Below, in pieces: positions 52,198-63,385 of a stretch of 64,000 bases of DNA; position 1 is the first letter of the stretch, and each line of letters begins with the position of its first letter. The notes beneath the pieces were generated by a model, which searched no databases, was not told where the DNA came from, and worked only from the letters and a program-made list of their open reading frames with translations. The position numbers were made by a program, and so were the translations under genes. The DNA is taken from the NCBI RefSeq assembly GCF_002105155.1, contig NW_019028981.1, positions 372,001-436,000 of the forward strand, read 5' to 3'. The stretch comes from Lobosporangium transversale. Its lineage: Eukaryota; Mortierellomycota; Mortierellomycetes; Mortierellales; Mortierellaceae.

Positions 52198-52350
52198 CAC
52201 CCCTAAGATAATGATGCTAGTATATCACGTGAATATATCATGTGACATCCTGATTAGATGCTGGAGACTCAGGCCGTGAAGTGGAAGGAGATAATCCAAA
52301 ATGTGGATGTGATAGGGAGAGGATATGGAGGAAAGAATTGAAAGCAGTGC

Positions 52351-52429
52351 CATTTATAGAGCTAACATCTAAATAAATCCTACATGACCTCGTGGGTCCT
52401 TGTTATCAAAAAAAAAAAAAAAAAAAAAA
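52351..52429 (+). mobile_element. 79-bp ultra-short poly(A) retroposon inside LINE-like copy 2
   Basis: Inserted with a perfect 21-bp target duplication (52330-52350 and 52430-52450, containing GAAAGAATTGAAAGCAGTGC). It consists of only the last ~55 bp of another LINE-like subfamily (CATTTATAGAGCTAACATCT ... GGGTCCTTGTTATC) plus A(21). It closely matches 53560-53642, so both are 3' ends of one family. This is an extreme 5' truncation. Confidence 0.9.
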
Positions 52430-52937
52430 GGAAAGAATTGAAAGCAGTGCAGGAGCAAGCACAAAGGGCCACCATGGACAAAAGAGCCAACTTTTACTGC
52501 GGCAGAGGAGGACTACATTTGGGGAACTCTAGAGATGCATATCGATGGTGTGCGAGAAGTACGACGCCATAGTGATAGGAACGGCGATGATGAGGACGAG
52601 GAAGAGGTAGAGCACACACCAGATTGGTCTGTGCAGGACATTTACCATGGACTTACGCCCAAGTCCATTGCTCAGAGTTGGAAAGTTGGCTTCAAGACAA
52701 CAACAAGGATAGCTACATATATGGCAGGGCGCTTCGTCAAGGCCATAGAAGAATTCGGTCGTACAGAAATCTGAAACAAACGGTGTAAAGTCACCGTTGA
52801 ATGGGAAAAGGCTCGTGGAATCACTGCTATGAGCAAACGCGCCAGAGGGCGCAACTGTGTTGGGGAGCACAGACGTAGTAGCAATGATTTCCTTGTCCCT
52901 TCCCTCAGATAAAGACAGAAGCTGAATGTAAAAGAGA

Positions 52938-53063
52938 GAAGTTTGTCGACCTAAAGGTTCAACTGCACGAATTAATACTCCTTGTGGGTCACCCTTGTCT
53001 GAAGAAACAATGTTGAAACAATAATACATTCCATAAATCAAATAAACATAAACATAACCACCG
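52938..53063 (-). pseudogene. Fragment of a DNA-3-methyladenine glycosylase (MPG/AAG) gene
   Basis: A 126-bp block present in LINE-like copy 2 and absent from copy 1 at the same point (between GTAAAAGAGA and CTACAAGATCGCGG). On the minus strand it reads without stops for 41 codons: [20 protein letters not shown], then [20 protein letters not shown]. The YGMYYCxNxV and GxVLIRAxEPL blocks are hallmarks of the alkyladenine DNA glycosylase (MPG/AAG) family. Only this internal piece is present, with no start, stop or splice context, so it is a captured fragment. No target duplication is visible. It could be filler DNA from break repair or a template switch during reverse transcription. Confidence 0.85.
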
Positions 53064-53321
53064 CCTACAAGATCGCGGATAACCGAGTCCGGGACAGTTA
53101 CCTTGGGAAAACCAAACTGGACGTGATGGAACGGCTAGGTGGAATGAAGTTTTTGATGACTGTGGATAGCGGATAATTTGTCGCGTTGCGCAACAGGCCA
53201 CGTCGGAAAGGTGGACTTTGAGTACCAACCACGGCGGCCAGGGTTTATGAAATCATGGATACAGCGGCTCTTGTCGTTTGTGCAGTAATAGCTGTTTCTT
53301 GACTATAGTTTCAAAAAAAAA

Positions 53322-53614
53322 GTGGCTCCTTGTAATAAAGCAACCTGCTTATTGAGTATTTCTAATGGAAGTAAAGCCGTACCACAGGACAACAGGCAAG
53401 TAGGGAGTAGAGCCGTCCCACAGGTCCCCAGGGACCAAGGAAGTCTACTCAATGCTGACGTATTTTATGAACAGGATGTTGTACTCTGGTAGTGTGATGA
53501 TGCGGCTTCGGCCGATAATTGGATACCGCTTTATTTGCGACCCCAGTAATGGGGCAACCCATTTATAGAGCTAACATCTAAGTAAATCCTACATGGCCTA
53601 GTGGGTCCTTATTA

Positions 53615-53642
<28 letters not shown>
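53322..53642 (+). mobile_element. 3' end of a second LINE-like subfamily with poly(A)
   Basis: The sequence downstream of copy 2 ends with the same tail as the 79-bp element (from 53560, ATTTATAGAGCTAACATCTA ... GGGTCCTTATTATC, then A(26)). Upstream is a non-coding stretch with an internal near-repeat (AGCCGTACCACAGG / AGCCGTCCCACAGG). No target duplication found. Another similar tail may follow at 53643-53708 (AATAAACCC ... CCTCTGTTAT then A(15)). Confidence 0.6.
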
Positions 53643-53645
<3 letters not shown>

Positions 53646-53801
53646 TCGAGTCTATTTCCAATAAACCCTCACGATCACTTAGGCCTCTGTTATAAAAAAA
53701 AAAAAAAAGGATTTTTTTGTACATTGCTTCTACTAATTTTTTGTACCTGTGCTATAAATATGCATTTTGATTCAGGTCTATGGATTTTCACTCATAATGC
53801 T

Positions 53802-55315
53802 TTAAGCAACAACTGCAGCTGCCTTGGTGGACCATCCAGAAGCGCCAGTACGCATGCGCTCGCCTTCAAAGACTTCCTTGACCTCCAAAAGATCGCCTAC
53901 GCGGATCTCGCCTGAATGGGTATTAGGTACTGCATTGATTCCAACACAAGCGAAGAATTTGGCCTTCTTGCCCTTATCAACTCGGCGAACACTCTGCAGG
54001 GTTTTCTGAGGTTGAAGCTTGTCCTTGATGCCAGTCTCAGGATCAATATTAGGCATGTCACAGCGTGTGCAGCGACAGGTAAAGTAGTAAGTCACTCCGC
54101 GAATGTCGACTGTACACCAGGTGTCCTCTTCCCAAGGTTTAGAAACACCTGAGATGAGAAGGTTAGGGCGAAAGTTGAGATGTGAGACAGGCTTCTCCAA
54201 ATGAGTGTTAACATCCACCATCGACTCTTCTGAAAGGCAGAGGAGGGGGTAGTTATCAGCAAACGCAGTCTAATTTTTCAATTATATTAGGGAAAGAGGA
54301 AGAGAGAATGTGTGTTTTAATACCAAACAATGATTAGCGGGTTATAATTATGGTTGAGAGTGGTTGAGCGAATAAGCTTACCTCAGGCTCAAAACCAATT
54401 TCAGCAACACCAGGCGCATGCTCGATAACTGGGCGCTTATGGTGAGGCGATTTGTAAACGAGGCGGGAAGGGACGCCTAAGTAATCGGTAAAGAACTGAG
54501 CTGCTTCATCACCAAGATCAGCGGACTCAAGTAAATCTCCCCAGACGTTAACGGTGCGCTTCTCGTACTTGCTGATGCTAATACAAAAAAAGAAAAAAGA
54601 AGATAGATGGTCCCAATTGCTAAATTAGCATCGCGATATGAGGGACCAAAGACAAGGCAGAGATGGCTAACAGGCACGAATACTTTACTCAGGGACCAAG
54701 GGAAGAGTCAAGGTCTTGTCTGCAGCGATAACAACAAGCTCATTGCCAACAATCTTCGGTTCGATCAATGTCATCTAGTGATGATAATTGAAAAAGCATC
54801 TTTTAAAAAGTCGTTACTAAAGCAGTTATAGATAAGCAATAGGAGCGGTAAAAGGATATTGAAAGAGCAAACCATTTGCATTCCAGGAAACGTACCGAAG
54901 GAAGCTCTCGCATGGTTCTTTGTTTGTTAGTTTCAGGATCGACAACCAAAAAGACGCGATCATGCTATTCCATCAGAAATGGAGATAAAAACACTATGCT
55001 TTAGTTTCCACAACATTGAATGGGTGAAATGTTTAAAGTATCGTTGCGCATGGCAATTGGAATAATTTACCAGAAGACCGTCTGTTGATCCCCAACATTT
55101 AAATATTGGTTCATTTCGTGTAAAATAAAGGCAATGGATAGGAAGGTGATGTAGAAGATAAATATGAATATGGTCAGATTTATTACTTGGCGCTGCGCAA
55201 AAGCAATGGTGGCATTATTATCATTATTACACTTGGAGAGCTGCGACTCCTCCAACTCGACAGCCTTGCACGACTTGATAGGATAGATGTAGATCTTTGA
55301 AATAACAGGAGCCAT
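53802..55315 (-). CDS. MOSC-domain protein, mARC (amidoxime-reducing component) type
   Basis: Molybdenum-cofactor enzyme that reduces N-hydroxylated compounds with electrons from cytochrome b5 and its reductase. Six exons: 55315-55231, an 11-nt exon 55081-55071, 54964-54896, 54774-54689, 54577-54382, 54269-53802; 915 nt, 304 residues, all phases fit. The beta-barrel domain begins MAPVISKIYIYPIKSCKAVE. The micro-exon completes LSKYGLLHDRVFLVVDPETN. Exons 5 and 6 join as GFEPETAFADNYPLLCLSEE. The MOSC domain contains FRPNLLISG and RCTRCDMPNIDPETG, whose conserved Cys binds the cofactor in this family. There is no clear N-terminal membrane anchor, unlike human mARC. Divergent from UBC13, with 708 bp between starts. 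Confidence 0.93.
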
Positions 55316-56023
55316 GATGAAATGAGTCTAATTGTGAAGTGGTGAAGAATGACAAATGTAATTTGAGGAAAATGTAATTAGAGGAAAATAAAAAAGTTTA
55401 CACAAATCGATTTTTTATAGGCATAGAGGAGGTGACGGAGGAGCCTTAAAAGCTTCTTTGGATCAAACCCTTTCAACTGAGAATCTCCTAAAAGCCGGAG
55501 ACTTTCTTTGTAAGCGTGCCTTATCCACCTTCATTTTAGGCCCTTTACTTTCATGACAAATCGTGACTCAAAACAAAAGAAAAAAGTCCTTGGCTTGCGC
55601 CCATTGGCACTATCCTAATGGTTTATCAGCCAAGAATAACATTTTTCATCGTTCACTAAGCTTGAGGAATACATATTTTTTGGGGGACAAATTCAAGTCC
55701 ACTATATCAGTTCACACAGATTGCTTCTTGCAGCACCCGGATTGGCGACAAGTGTCGACGCCAACAGTAGCTGGGGGTTATAGGGCTCATATGCCGAAAC
55801 CAATTAGTGTCTTGTCCTTATGGCTATCGAACTGAATGGATCATTGACGCTTGAGACTACATTGTCCCCAAGCTCTAGACGAATGTGACTTGTTTCATGT
55901 TAAGCCTACTCTTGTGTATCCACACGCGTTATTCTTTTTTCAATTTTGTAATGTTCCTGTTCAACATTGTCCTTTGCTTCATTTCTCATTCCATCCAACT
56001 GACAACAGCAGCAATAACAATAA
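55316..56023. promoter_or_regulatory. Shared divergent upstream region of the mARC-like gene and UBC13
   Basis: 708 bp between the two start codons. Open frames inside (55563-55835, 55851-56177) look like chance; they extend from upstream DNA into UBC13 intron 1. No specific operator was recognised. Confidence 0.4.
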
Positions 56024-57083
<1,060 letters not shown>

Positions 57084-57351
57084 CTTGAATAATAAACACA
57101 AAAAATTATGAAAAAAGAAAAAATGAGAAAAAAATAACCATAAATAAAAAACTACTCATTTTGTGAGCGAGTATGTATAAAAAAGGAACAAAACATGCGG
57201 TGTCTATACTATCAATGACTCTATTTGATTTCAAAAGAGGTTTAACTCGACTTTTATATAGTAATCAAGGTTTCAAAGGAAAGAAGGCAAGAAGAGGTTT
57301 TTATCGTACATGAGTGGTGTATTAGTTTATTTGACTATATGATGTATAATG

Positions 57352-59208
57352 TTACAAGTTCTTTGGGAACCACTCTCCATAAAGATTTGGCCTACGTCTT
57401 TCGACGGAATCTTTATAAGCTTTGAGCATGAACCCCATCCAGCTTTTTGGCTCGATTGATGCCTGCCAGCTATTATGCCAATGATATGCGTAAGCTCCAG
57501 TAAAGAAGACTTCAGGACCAGCTGAAAATTCGACTTCTTCACCTTCTTGTCTAGGACAAACCGTATTCGGTGCCTCATGGAACACATCAGTGAATCCAGG
57601 CAAGTCCTCAAGCATTTTTTCTGGATCGGTCGATTTTGTAGGCTCTGCATGGTCTACACGCAACCATAGTGGGTCAAAAACTGCAGGAGGAACCATTATC
57701 AGGCCATTGCCCTCGATCGCCTTGTCCTGTGGACGAAGATATTCGCGCAACCGTGCTGGATGATAAATTTCTTCAGGTCTCATGCCATGCAGGACTCTCA
57801 GCTGACGACGGCGGAGACGGCGATGGGAGGATGATTTGGGAAGCGGTTTCAAGGCTTTGTTCTTGACATGGGTCCTGACTTGGTGGACAAAATCCAGGGT
57901 ACTTTTTTTGGCTACTGATGCTTCTTTCTCTTCGTCCCTGATATTTTCTAACTCTTTTTCACGTCTTTCTTCTTCCTCCATCTCCTCCATTTCTGCTTCT
58001 AGCTGCTGTTCTTCCATCCGTTGTCGCTGCAGTTCTCGCTCCAACTGTTTCAACCTTAAAATCTCTGCTTTTCTCCTTTTGGCGCCATCCAAGATACGTC
58101 TGGCCACAGAGCTTCCAGGAAGCAATCTAAGGATAGCAGTGTTGTACATTCCGGTATGGCTCCATTCGTATGCAAATTCGAGCCCGGCATCATAAAACGG
58201 TGACATGTCCTTAAGAAGTAAGACGTCTGCATCCAAGTAAATGCCCCCGTTGCGGTTCAAAATCAAGAAACGAGCTTCATCTGAGAGTGCAACAGGCTTC
58301 GCGGGCCCATCCTTCCCGATCTCTTGTTCTGACTGCTGATTCGGATAAGAATATGCGAGTTCTGCTGTCTGATTCCACGAGTGGATGGTAATGTATTGAT
58401 TCAAAGGCTCTGTGACTAACGGGGCTGAATAAGGATTTTTGATATAATCCTCTGGGACACCTCCTGGAAGATCCGCAGAGTCGATCCACAGATGCAAGTG
58501 TGCACGGTTAAGAGGTTGTGTGAATAGAAATGCATGCGAACTCAATGATAGTTTGTCTGTGATAGGTCCACGCCAAAAGATATGAAAATCCATCTTGTTG
58601 CTATCGATGGTGATAGGCGGCGATGCCGAGATTAGATACTCATGCTCTCTTTTAGCAAGATAGTCCAAACAGTGGGCAGATGTATGAATGCGGCGATTGC
58701 AAGGCTCCTTGATCGCGGCAAACTCGATAACGCGGTTATGAGGCGGTCGCTCCAAGAAGCGCGGGTGTTTACTGTTGGCTTCACTGTCTTTGGTATTGTG
58801 GATATACTCCATCCATTCGCGATATGAGGAGAAATCTGATGAAATGTCGTTGGAGTTCACAGTTGGCTGTCGTTGCTGATTGATGATGATGTTGGTGTTA
58901 TTTATGGAATTGCAGAAGGCCACGAAGGCTCTTGAGTTTAAATCTGTAATATGTGCATTCTTACTAAAAAGTCTCTCATCTAGTGGTTGATACTGTTCCG
59001 TTGACTGTTCCTTGGTCATATTAGGATTTGATAGTGAGGGTGACGTTAATGACGACGGTGAAGAGTGGGTATATGGTCTCGGTGTAGAAGATGATTCATC
59101 CATATCCACGCTGTTGAGATCTGACCATAAGGAGAGATAGAAGAGTGTAGCGAACGCACTAACAGCAGCCAAGATGGCGACTGCTTGGTACTGCAGCACC
59201 AGCTGCAT
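57352..59208 (-). CDS. Type II membrane glycosyltransferase (DXD, GT32-like)
   Basis: Predicted Golgi or ER sugar transferase. Single exon, 618 residues. A short cytosolic tail is followed by one hydrophobic helix (about 8-28, VAILAAVSAFATLFYLSLW), then a Ser/Pro/Thr-rich stem to about 100. The catalytic part has FHIFWRGPITDKLSLSSHAF (about 208) and LWIDSADLPGG. The nucleotide-sugar and metal motif ALSDEARFLILNRNGGIYLD-ADVLLLKD, with DAD at about 326-328, fits the DXD sugar-binding family (Gly_transf_sug). A highly charged Arg/Glu coiled segment of about 70 residues (about 375-445) interrupts the domain and is unusual. Near the end, FFTGAYAYHWHNSWQASIEP is typical of alpha-1,4-type transferases. 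Donor and acceptor are unknown. Confidence 0.88.
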   Translation of the reverse strand: MQLVLQYQAVAILAAVSAFATLFYLSLWSDLNSVDMDESSSTPRPYTHSSPSSLTSPSLSNPNMTKEQSTEQYQPLDERLFSKNAHITDLNSRAFVAFCNSINNTNIIINQQRQPTVNSNDISSDFSSYREWMEYIHNTKDSEANSKHPRFLERPPHNRVIEFAAIKEPCNRRIHTSAHCLDYLAKREHEYLISASPPITIDSNKMDFHIFWRGPITDKLSLSSHAFLFTQPLNRAHLHLWIDSADLPGGVPEDYIKNPYSAPLVTEPLNQYITIHSWNQTAELAYSYPNQQSEQEIGKDGPAKPVALSDEARFLILNRNGGIYLDADVLLLKDMSPFYDAGLEFAYEWSHTGMYNTAILRLLPGSSVARRILDGAKRRKAEILRLKQLERELQRQRMEEQQLEAEMEEMEEEERREKELENIRDEEKEASVAKKSTLDFVHQVRTHVKNKALKPLPKSSSHRRLRRRQLRVLHGMRPEEIYHPARLREYLRPQDKAIEGNGLIMVPPAVFDPLWLRVDHAEPTKSTDPEKMLEDLPGFTDVFHEAPNTVCPRQEGEEVEFSAGPEVFFTGAYAYHWHNSWQASIEPKSWMGFMLKAYKDSVERRRPNLYGEWFPKNL

Positions 59209-62200
59209 TAGAAAGAGGGATTTCGTTACGCGTCACAGGACTTAGGTTGCTTTGCTTTTGATGATATATTCTCAAACAAGTAAAAGGCAGGAGAAGCAAA
59301 TAAAGACGTCTAGCGTTTTGAATGAGGAATGAGGAATGAAGATGGAAGAGTGAATCAGTTTGTCAAGGAGGAGAGGGATGATACAAAGAAAAACGATAAA
59401 AGGAAGCGGTTTTCTGGAAGCAAAAAGAAAGAAACAAAGAAACAAAGAAAAAAAAAACGTTGTTTGTATGCGTGTATCAAGGATGCTCGCCGCCAATATT
59501 TATACAGATGTAGTTTGGTATCAATTGTGTAATATTAAAATGTTTGATGTCTTTATTTGTCTTATTAGTGTTTGAAAAGAAGAACTGTGATTCTAGAGAT
59601 AAAAGGGTATGTACAATGTAAATGTCCAATGAGGAGGCAGAAAGATCTTTATTTGTTACAACACTCACATAAAACAGCCCCATCTCTTGTTCGCTTGGAA
59701 AATTTAAAAATGTTGCTCCTTAGTAAAATTTCGAGTTTGGTCCATTAGATAATACGCTACAGAGGCTGGTCTGGTGAAACCCCATAATTTGTATTATAGA
59801 TTAAGAGGCATGGACTTGGTAGCTTGCTCGTGTCATTCTTTTCTACCTTTTTGCATGCATGTACTAATAGATCGTAGCGAGTAGGCACCAAACAGGTGTT
59901 TTTTTTTTTTTTTTTTTCTGTTATAAAGATCTCCCTCCTTGACTGTTGTTATTGTTGTTTGTAAGTTATAAGCAGACGAGCACTGCCCTGGTTTTGAAAA
60001 CAAGGTTGTCACGAAATTATTACAATTGTGGAACAATTGGAATTGGCAATTCAGAAGCAGCACACGAGCCAATTATGATTGCTCATTTGATGGCGAAAAA
60101 AAAAGAGGGCTCACAAAAACGATGAAATTCGGTAATATCAGTATAGATATACTTTAGGAACATTTAAAAGTGATGTTGCCTTGTTTGAACAGTAAAGATT
60201 ATACAGTATATATTACAAACGTTTGTCTGATTATGTTCTTCCATAATGAGGAAATACAACAGTAGTTAATTTTCGAGAATTTGTCTTCATACCTTTGCTG
60301 ATTGACAAAACGAATCATTCAGGATTGAATGCGTAGTATATGTTTAATTCGGAAATTAAAAGAAAAAGTCTTGTTCCTTACCCTCATAGCATTAGGATAT
60401 AAGCCCTTCATATGCACAGTGGATTGAGCAATTAGCCATGTTCAACCCACGTTTCTGGTATCTGGACTGGAACTTAATTTGTCAATCTGATAGTGATTCA
60501 TTAAACCTCAGATAAGGCAATAAAAACGTGCATGGTTTGCTATTGCTAACTCAAGTAGACTTTTTTTCCTCGGTTCCATTCCAGCTGAGTTGAATAGAAT
60601 AGTTTCTGTCTTGGGGAATTCATTAGTTAAATATCCTAACTCTTGCAAGTGCACAAAAGAAAAGAATGATGGTGATACTTATTCAACTGCCATGTATCGT
60701 CTGGTTCATCTAGCTGCGACTCCATACTAAAGCAATGATTTGATGGTTGCATTGATGTATCCGAGGCTATTCAGGAATTACACATATATAATCCTGACTA
60801 AATGAAGGTCGTTGGTGCAGCATCACCTTATGACGATCTACTACCATTTTTTACAGTCGAGCATCAGCGAAGTTCTCGCAGGTCGCAGCAGAAAGAAGGA
60901 TAGGGACGAGAGAAGTAATAGCAGCAGTTGCAATGGTGTAAAATACTCTTAAAAGCAAGAAAGAAAGTCAAGGTGGTGTGCTCTAGACCAATATGTGTGA
61001 ACAAGAGAGATTCTGCTTTAAAGGCAAGTTTTTTTAAGGAGCGAATTAGAAAAAGAGCGGACAAAGGTTTGAAGTGGCTACCTACTTTCTTGGCGAAAAA
61101 AGATAAGTACGATTTTCTGCAGCACCTCAAGTCATTGAATGGGTTGTTACTGACTATTCAAGCAGGCTTTAAAACTGATAAATATATGTGATCCATTTTA
61201 ATTTATGACCTACATATTCTTCAAGGAGATGGTTGCGTGGAAGATAAATAAGCATGTATGAATGCAGTTTCGTTGATTCTGTTGCTGATCAATTCATTGA
61301 GCAGTGGGCTCACGGATTTCAAAATATATATATTTGAAAATATATATCAAAATATGGCAGTGGTTGGAAGAAGCGAGCCACATTGATATGGATGCACAAG
61401 TCAACTGGCATTTAGAGCTGCACTGGGATAGGGTTTCGTCTCAGGATCATGGTTAATAGCACCTTACCAGATATTAGACTTCTTGATCCAAGAGTTACAA
61501 AAGACGCGCGAGAATCAATCCTTCTGTGCTGCAATGCGATGTGGTTGACAAACGGAGGCCATCTGTGTCATGTGAGGCATGTATGTCTTTGAAAGTTTTG
61601 TATAAAGACGATCCATAATCTATAGCTTAATTTATTTTTTTCTTTCTTCTATACGTTCCTTATTGCCTAAAAGAGATGGGGCAAGGAGCTGAAGAACAGC
61701 GAAAATATGCTACAAAGACTCAATATATTTGACACGCAAGTTGTTAGATGAAGAATTAATGAGATTAGTGTAGCTATGGAGGGTCCCGGTTCTTTTCGAA
61801 GGTGACCTAGGATGTGGGTTGACCTTTGGTTAATCTGAATGCCATCATTGAAGCGACAGGAAAACAAGATTTACTTGACACTAATAGCCTTCTTGGTTGA
61901 TAAAGATGCACGATAGTGAGTGCCTATCACATGTGGTTGAAGTGGTTATCATTAGTATACTTGACTCACCATTTCAATAACCTGCGCAGGAATAATGGCT
62001 GGATTTATTCGTTTTTTGTTGTGTGATTAATAAAAAAAGAAAAAAGAAAGGAAAGCCAAAGTTACCCCGATCTGCCCGCTTCAGCTTTGTTTCTTCTGCT
62101 AACCAGTGTAAGCATGAAAGAACTTCCTTTCTTTATGCGAACTCATGAATGAGAGGCCTTATGAATAAATTGATGTAATATATACGTGCGCATGTAAAGG

Positions 62201-62508
62201 ATAATAAAGATGACAGACGGTGGAAGCATTGACCATGTTGCATAGGAGTGGGAAATTGTCCAGATGTAGTCTTAGGGATGCTCCCTTCTTTCTATCACAA
62301 TGGGGTCTGTGAGTGTTAGTGTAATAATACCGCGTCGAGGTCTACGTTTACCGTTGTGCAGTTAAGGGTAAGAGAGAAAAAATGCAATCATGTCACTTGG
62401 ATCGTACAGATCATGTAAAGAACACAACAAAGGTGCTTTTTTTTTTGTACCCCCTTGGAAGTTTCTATTCCATGAGAGGGGTTGTGGAGAGAAATCAAAA
62501 AATCCAGT

Positions 62509-62544
<36 letters not shown>

Positions 62545-63082
62545 CGAGGGATATGATGCATGCATGCAAGTTTTGAATGTGTGGGGTTGTAGTCTTTTAT
62601 TTACTTTTTTTTTTTGGTCTGATGACCACTTCCTTTTTTACTTATTATTCTAATCAAAGAGTCCAAAAGAGTGCTGTTTCACCAAACGCGACCAGGACGC
62701 GTTGTTTTTTTTATCCTTGTCTTGTACTTCCGGATCATTCTTTCTCTCTCCATCTAGGCTAAGTACTCACTCACACTCACCTTCATTTCCATTGACTCCA
62801 CATAAAGCATTGAGCGGCGAGCATGGACGAGTTTTTGTTTTGCCACATTGCCACATTGTCATCACTGTCCTTGGCCTTATTTTGGGTACATGTACATGTT
62901 GAGGAAATGAACTTTAAAGATCTGTAAATAAATAAATAAAAAGCACATCAGTTCTCGCCATCATCATTCTTTTTTTCTTCTTGCTCTCACGGTTGCTATT
63001 CTCTCATTTTCTCCCGCTTTTTGTGCTTTACCTTTTTGTTTGTTCAAGATCTGCCTGCATATCCCTTCGCGTGACAGCATTA

Positions 63083-63119
<37 letters not shown>

Positions 63120-63385
63120 CCCCCATCGCATCGAGCCACAATTGTGTCCCTGTCTGTCCCTGTTTCGCTTCCCCTTTCCCCATTTTTTTTTTTTTTTTTG
63201 TGTGAGAGAGGAAAGAGATTTTTGTTTATCTAACTTGCTTCCTCCACAACTTCGACATTGGTCATTCTTCACCATCTCCCAAACTAAGGCAAACACATCC
63301 GAAATTTACTTCATTTCACATCTCTTACTCTCATTACTTCTTTCACTCTCACTCTCACTTCTCATCCTTCATATAAAAAGACACA
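59209..63385. other. Gene-poor region, 4.2 kb, with possible degraded coding DNA
   Basis: No intact gene is recognised. Between about 60804 and 61590 (+) several short frames look more protein-like than the background: VGAASPYDDLLPFFTVEHQR (from 60804), WLPTFLAKKDKYDFLQHLKS (about 61076-61135), HIDMDAQVNWHLELHWDRVS (about 61382) and STLPDIRLLDPRVTKDARES (about 61460). Stops and frame changes separate them, so this may be a decayed gene of unknown family. The right side (62500-63385) holds T runs of 24-34 nt and a pyrimidine-rich leader for the karyopherin gene. Confidence 0.35.

Larger units (their letters stand above)
52322..53321 (+). mobile_element. LINE-like retroposon, degraded copy 2
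   Basis: Second copy of the same family, about 95% alike to copy 1 by eye where they align. It starts at least at 52322 and possibly further 5', and ends in A(9) at 53313-53321. It lacks the last ~170 bp of the copy 1 tail. Differences: a 79-bp poly(A) retroposon at 52351-52429, a loss of about 20 bp near 52471, a TGG-to-TGA nonsense change at 52772, and a 126-bp foreign insert at 52938-53063. It has the same TAA as copy 1 after the main frame. Not functional. Confidence 0.75.

Noticed and set aside
52938-53063. Insert first suspected to be nuclear-transferred mitochondrial DNA because it is AT-rich
   Set aside because: The antisense translation uses standard codons and matches the MPG/AAG glycosylase signature, which is nuclear-encoded.
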